Origin: Shimia gijangensis
Lineage (GTDB): Bacteria > Pseudomonadota > Alphaproteobacteria > Rhodobacterales > Rhodobacteraceae
Assembly: GCF_900142085.1 (NCBI RefSeq)
Contig: NZ_FQZQ01000004.1
Location: 1 to 64,000 of the forward strand
Direction: 5' to 3'
Length of the DNA: 64,000 nucleotides
In this document: piece by piece, positions 61,983 through 64,000 of the stretch
Position numbering within the stretch: the first letter of the stretch is position 1
Layout: every line of letters begins with the position of its first letter
Translations under genes and position numbers: made by a program
The notes under the pieces: model-generated
Database searches by the model: none
The model's input: the letters and a program-made list of their open reading frames with translations, nothing else
Told to the model about the DNA's origin: nothing

Positions 61983-62567
61983 ATGAGTGAGCGTTGCGGC
62001 TGGGTCGGGTTGGAAGACATCTATGTAGAGTATCACGACACCGAGTGGGGCGTGCCGGAATATGACAGTCGAACGTTGTGGGAAAAGCTTATCCTTGATG
62101 GGTTTCAGGCGGGGCTGAGCTGGATCACGATCCTCAAGAAGCGTGACAATTTTCGCGCGGCTTTTCAGGGGTTTGACCCGAATATCATCGCGACCTGGGG
62201 TGAAGAAGACGTGCTGCGATTGTTGCAGGATAAGGGCATCATTCGCCACCGTGGCAAGATCGAGGCAACCATCGGCAACGCCCGTGCCTGGCAAGAGATA
62301 GAAGCCCGAGAAGGCTTTGATCGGTTCCTGTGGAAATACGTGGATTATGTGCCGTTGCAGAACACATGGCAGACGCAGGCAGAGGTGCCCGCCTATACGG
62401 AATTATCCACTCAAATTTCCAAAGATTTGAAGAAAGCTGGGTTTCGGTTTTGCGGCCCCACAATTGTCTATGCCTTCATGCAGGCGATGGGCATGGTGAA
62501 CGATCATCTGATGGAGTGCCCGTGTCACGCGCCTGTCAACGCGCTGCCAAGGCACGACTTTAACTAA
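61983..62567 (+). CDS. tag: DNA-3-methyladenine glycosylase I
   Basis: A 194-residue base-excision enzyme removing 3-methyladenine. MSERCGWVG with a zinc-ligand Cys, YHDTEWGVPEYDSRTLWEKL, FQAGLSWITILKKRDNFRAAF and the closing CPCHAPV are family hallmarks, read in segments. It is divergent from the EAL gene with 60 bp between, and directly convergent with the next gene. Confidence 0.94.
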   Translation: MSERCGWVGLEDIYVEYHDTEWGVPEYDSRTLWEKLILDGFQAGLSWITILKKRDNFRAAFQGFDPNIIATWGEEDVLRLLQDKGIIRHRGKIEATIGNARAWQEIEAREGFDRFLWKYVDYVPLQNTWQTQAEVPAYTELSTQISKDLKKAGFRFCGPTIVYAFMQAMGMVNDHLMECPCHAPVNALPRHDFN

Positions 62568-62571
62568 AGGA

Positions 62572-63501
62572 TCAGGAAAACCCCGGCGTACCTTTGTCTT
62601 CGGGATGCTGTTTCAGGTGCGCGGCCTTCATCTTTTCTGCATTCACGCGTTTGCCATCATGTGACCAACCGGGCGGTGCGACCGCGTAGAGCAGGCGTTC
62701 ACGCAGAGTCAGGCCGGGGCGGGCCATGTCTTTGAAGATGGCGAGCCATTCGTGAAAGGCGACGCGCAGGGGATTAAAAGTCCCCAAATTGTGCACCAGC
62801 CCATAATCCACGCGCTCGCGGTCCAGCTCAGGCACAAAGGTGCCGAACATCTTGTCCCAGATGATAAACACACCCGCATAGTTGCAGTCGAGGTACCGCG
62901 GATTGCGGCCGTGGTGAACACGGTGATGGCTGGGGGTGTTCATGATGGCCTCGAACCAGCGGGGCATTTTGCCGATGGCCTCGGTGTGAATCCAGAACTG
63001 ATAGATCAGGTTGAGCCCGCCACAAAACAGCACGATAGCCGGGTGAAACCCGAGCAGGATAAGGGGCGCGCGTACGATCATCATGAATGTGAACGTGCCG
63101 GTCCAAGTCTGCCGCAGGGCCGTGGTGAGATTGTAGTGCTGGCTGGAATGGTGGTTTACATGCGCGGCCCACACCCAACGGATGCGGTGCCCGAACCGAT
63201 GCACCCAATAGTAACGCAGATCATCCAGCACAAAACAAAGGGCAATGATCCACCAGGACGACCCCAGGTCCAGCGGCGTCGCTTTCCACAGGACCATGAA
63301 AAAACCCCATGCGATAAAGCCAAGAAGAATGCCGCTGACCACGCTGCCTGCGCCCATGACCAAGGATGTCACCGCATCTTTGGTCTCATACCGCCCGCCA
63401 CGGCCTTTGATGCTGATCCACAATAGCTCGATCAGGATGGCGGCGATGAAAAACGGCACCGCGAGATTGGTGACATCGGGGTAACTGAGTTGATCGGTCA
63501 T
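62572..63501 (-). CDS. Sterol desaturase/fatty acid hydroxylase family protein
   Basis: A 309-residue membrane di-iron enzyme. The histidine clusters HRFGH (about 120), HVNHHSSQHYN (about 133) and HHRVHHGRNP (about 197) are present, with four or more helices. Members hydroxylate or desaturate lipids such as sterols or carotenoids; the substrate here is not clear. It overlaps the upstream gene by four bases. Confidence 0.9.
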   Translation of the reverse strand: MTDQLSYPDVTNLAVPFFIAAILIELLWISIKGRGGRYETKDAVTSLVMGAGSVVSGILLGFIAWGFFMVLWKATPLDLGSSWWIIALCFVLDDLRYYWVHRFGHRIRWVWAAHVNHHSSQHYNLTTALRQTWTGTFTFMMIVRAPLILLGFHPAIVLFCGGLNLIYQFWIHTEAIGKMPRWFEAIMNTPSHHRVHHGRNPRYLDCNYAGVFIIWDKMFGTFVPELDRERVDYGLVHNLGTFNPLRVAFHEWLAIFKDMARPGLTLRERLLYAVAPPGWSHDGKRVNAEKMKAAHLKQHPEDKGTPGFS

Positions 63502-63887
63502 GCGTCGTTTACCAGTGTTTTCCAGGTGCTGAGATTGGGTTCTCTCAAAACTACATCCACATGTGGCGCGGCAAAATCCGGCATGTCAAAAGACAGCCCT
63601 TTGGAGGTTTCGCGCACGGCGGCCCGCTTTATGCCCCGCGCAACAGTGTCATCGCCAAAGCACCAGACGAGGCCCGTGTTGTTGTGGGTCGTGACCAAAG
63701 CCGCTTTTCGGTCATTGCTGAGGAGCGCGGAAACCGGCACCGAGTTTGGAAAAGCACGTTTCCACGCCGCCAGTGCGTCGGTCTCGTTGGTGAGGGTCCT
63801 GGGCGCTGTCCGGCCCATGAGGTGCAGCAAAACCGCAATCCCGATGATGCCGATCACCACCATTGGCCCCAGAATATGCAACGGCAT
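63498..63887 (-). CDS. Membrane-anchored hypothetical protein, 129 aa
   Basis: A 129-residue protein starting MPLHILGPMVVIGIIGIAVL with one N-terminal helix and a soluble domain that contains ALLSNDRKAALVTTHNN and GLVWCFGDDTVARG. I prefer ATG 63887; the frame is open ten codons further. It is coupled by a four-base overlap to the hydroxylase gene and may be an accessory partner. Family unknown to me. Confidence 0.7.
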   Translation of the reverse strand: MPLHILGPMVVIGIIGIAVLLHLMGRTAPRTLTNETDALAAWKRAFPNSVPVSALLSNDRKAALVTTHNNTGLVWCFGDDTVARGIKRAAVRETSKGLSFDMPDFAAPHVDVVLREPNLSTWKTLVNDA

Positions 63888-63917
63888 GGTCTCTCTCCCT
63901 TGGGGCGATAAGGCCAA

Positions 63918-64000
63918 AGGGTGCGCGTCGTGTCAAAGGTGGCGTGGGGTCAAGATAGGCCGCAGGTTAGGCGGGGCGGCTTGAGAACGTCGGCTCTGCG
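63918..64000. other. Right edge, no gene seen
   Basis: The last 83 bases after the start of the 129-residue protein gene contain no frame or structure I can support; the promoter of the operon likely lies here or beyond. Confidence 0.5.

Noticed and set aside
1-64000. tRNA, rRNA, CRISPR array, prophage or complete insertion sequence
   Set aside because: None was seen on either strand; no cloverleaf-like segments, direct repeat arrays, integrases or intact transposases were recognised.

Overview
The window is a gene-dense stretch of chromosome from a marine alphaproteobacterium of the order Rhodobacterales (Roseobacter group). The evidence is the gene set: a pgsA-moaD-moaE cluster, a 44-residue aa3-type cytochrome oxidase subunit IV, PHB genes phaA-phaB, ETF-QO, a DmdC-like acyl-CoA dehydrogenase, plant-type glutamate-cysteine ligase and many small Rhodobacterales-type hypothetical proteins. 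GC content looks moderate (mid to high 50s by eye). No rRNA, tRNA, CRISPR array, complete IS or prophage was seen.

Layout. 0.1-5.2 kb: a LuxR-type regulator divergent from a 1076-residue self-sufficient reductive dehalogenase (corrinoid/2x4Fe-4S half fused to a flavin/NAD/2Fe-2S reductase), then a crotonase-like enzyme. 5.4-9.1 kb: ABC exporter pair, SppA-like peptidase, a Cys-tailed microprotein and a Ca/Na antiporter. 9.5-12.9 kb: uvrC, pgsA, moaD, moaE. 13.2-17.3 kb: a minus-strand accessory block with an ornithine/alanine-racemase-like PLP enzyme overlapping a DUF1611 (DgcN-like) gene, a secreted six-repeat cysteine protein and small unknowns. 17.8-23.2 kb: coiled-coil membrane protein with OmpA/BON-like protein, ubiA, rsmE, GNAT, membrane protein. 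23.3-30 kb: gshA, DUF805, and a tightly overlapping operon pyrB - 33-residue membrane microprotein - three membrane proteins - a catalytically degenerate pyrC - plsY. 30-39 kb: uracil-DNA glycosylase, moaB, RND efflux pair, DsbD-N-like protein, YqgE, Sua5. 39-43.5 kb: DmdC-like dehydrogenase, MBL hydrolase, small proteins. 43.5-44.5 kb: a decayed azlC-azlD operon. 44.5-47.9 kb: fdhD-mobA-mobB-moeA. 48-56.5 kb: greA, ETF-QO, TPR protein, ispE, polyprenyl synthase, DUF2007, methyltransferase, YdcH. 56.5-64 kb: DMT exporter with a LysR regulator, phaB-phaA, an EAL protein, tag, a fatty-acid-hydroxylase-family protein and one hypothetical.

Themes. Molybdenum cofactor genes occur in three separate loci (moaDE, moaB, fdhD-mobAB-moeA). 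The least explained structures are the DUF1611 plus PLP-racemase pair, whose expected chemistries do not fit together simply; the membrane proteins chained between pyrB and an inactive-looking dihydroorotase; a four-copy intergenic repeat whose two hairpins are maintained by compensatory changes; and paired TTTTGTACAAAA palindromes 31 bp apart in a gap that contains no obvious promoter-driven gene. All functions are inferred by reading the sequence; no database search was run.
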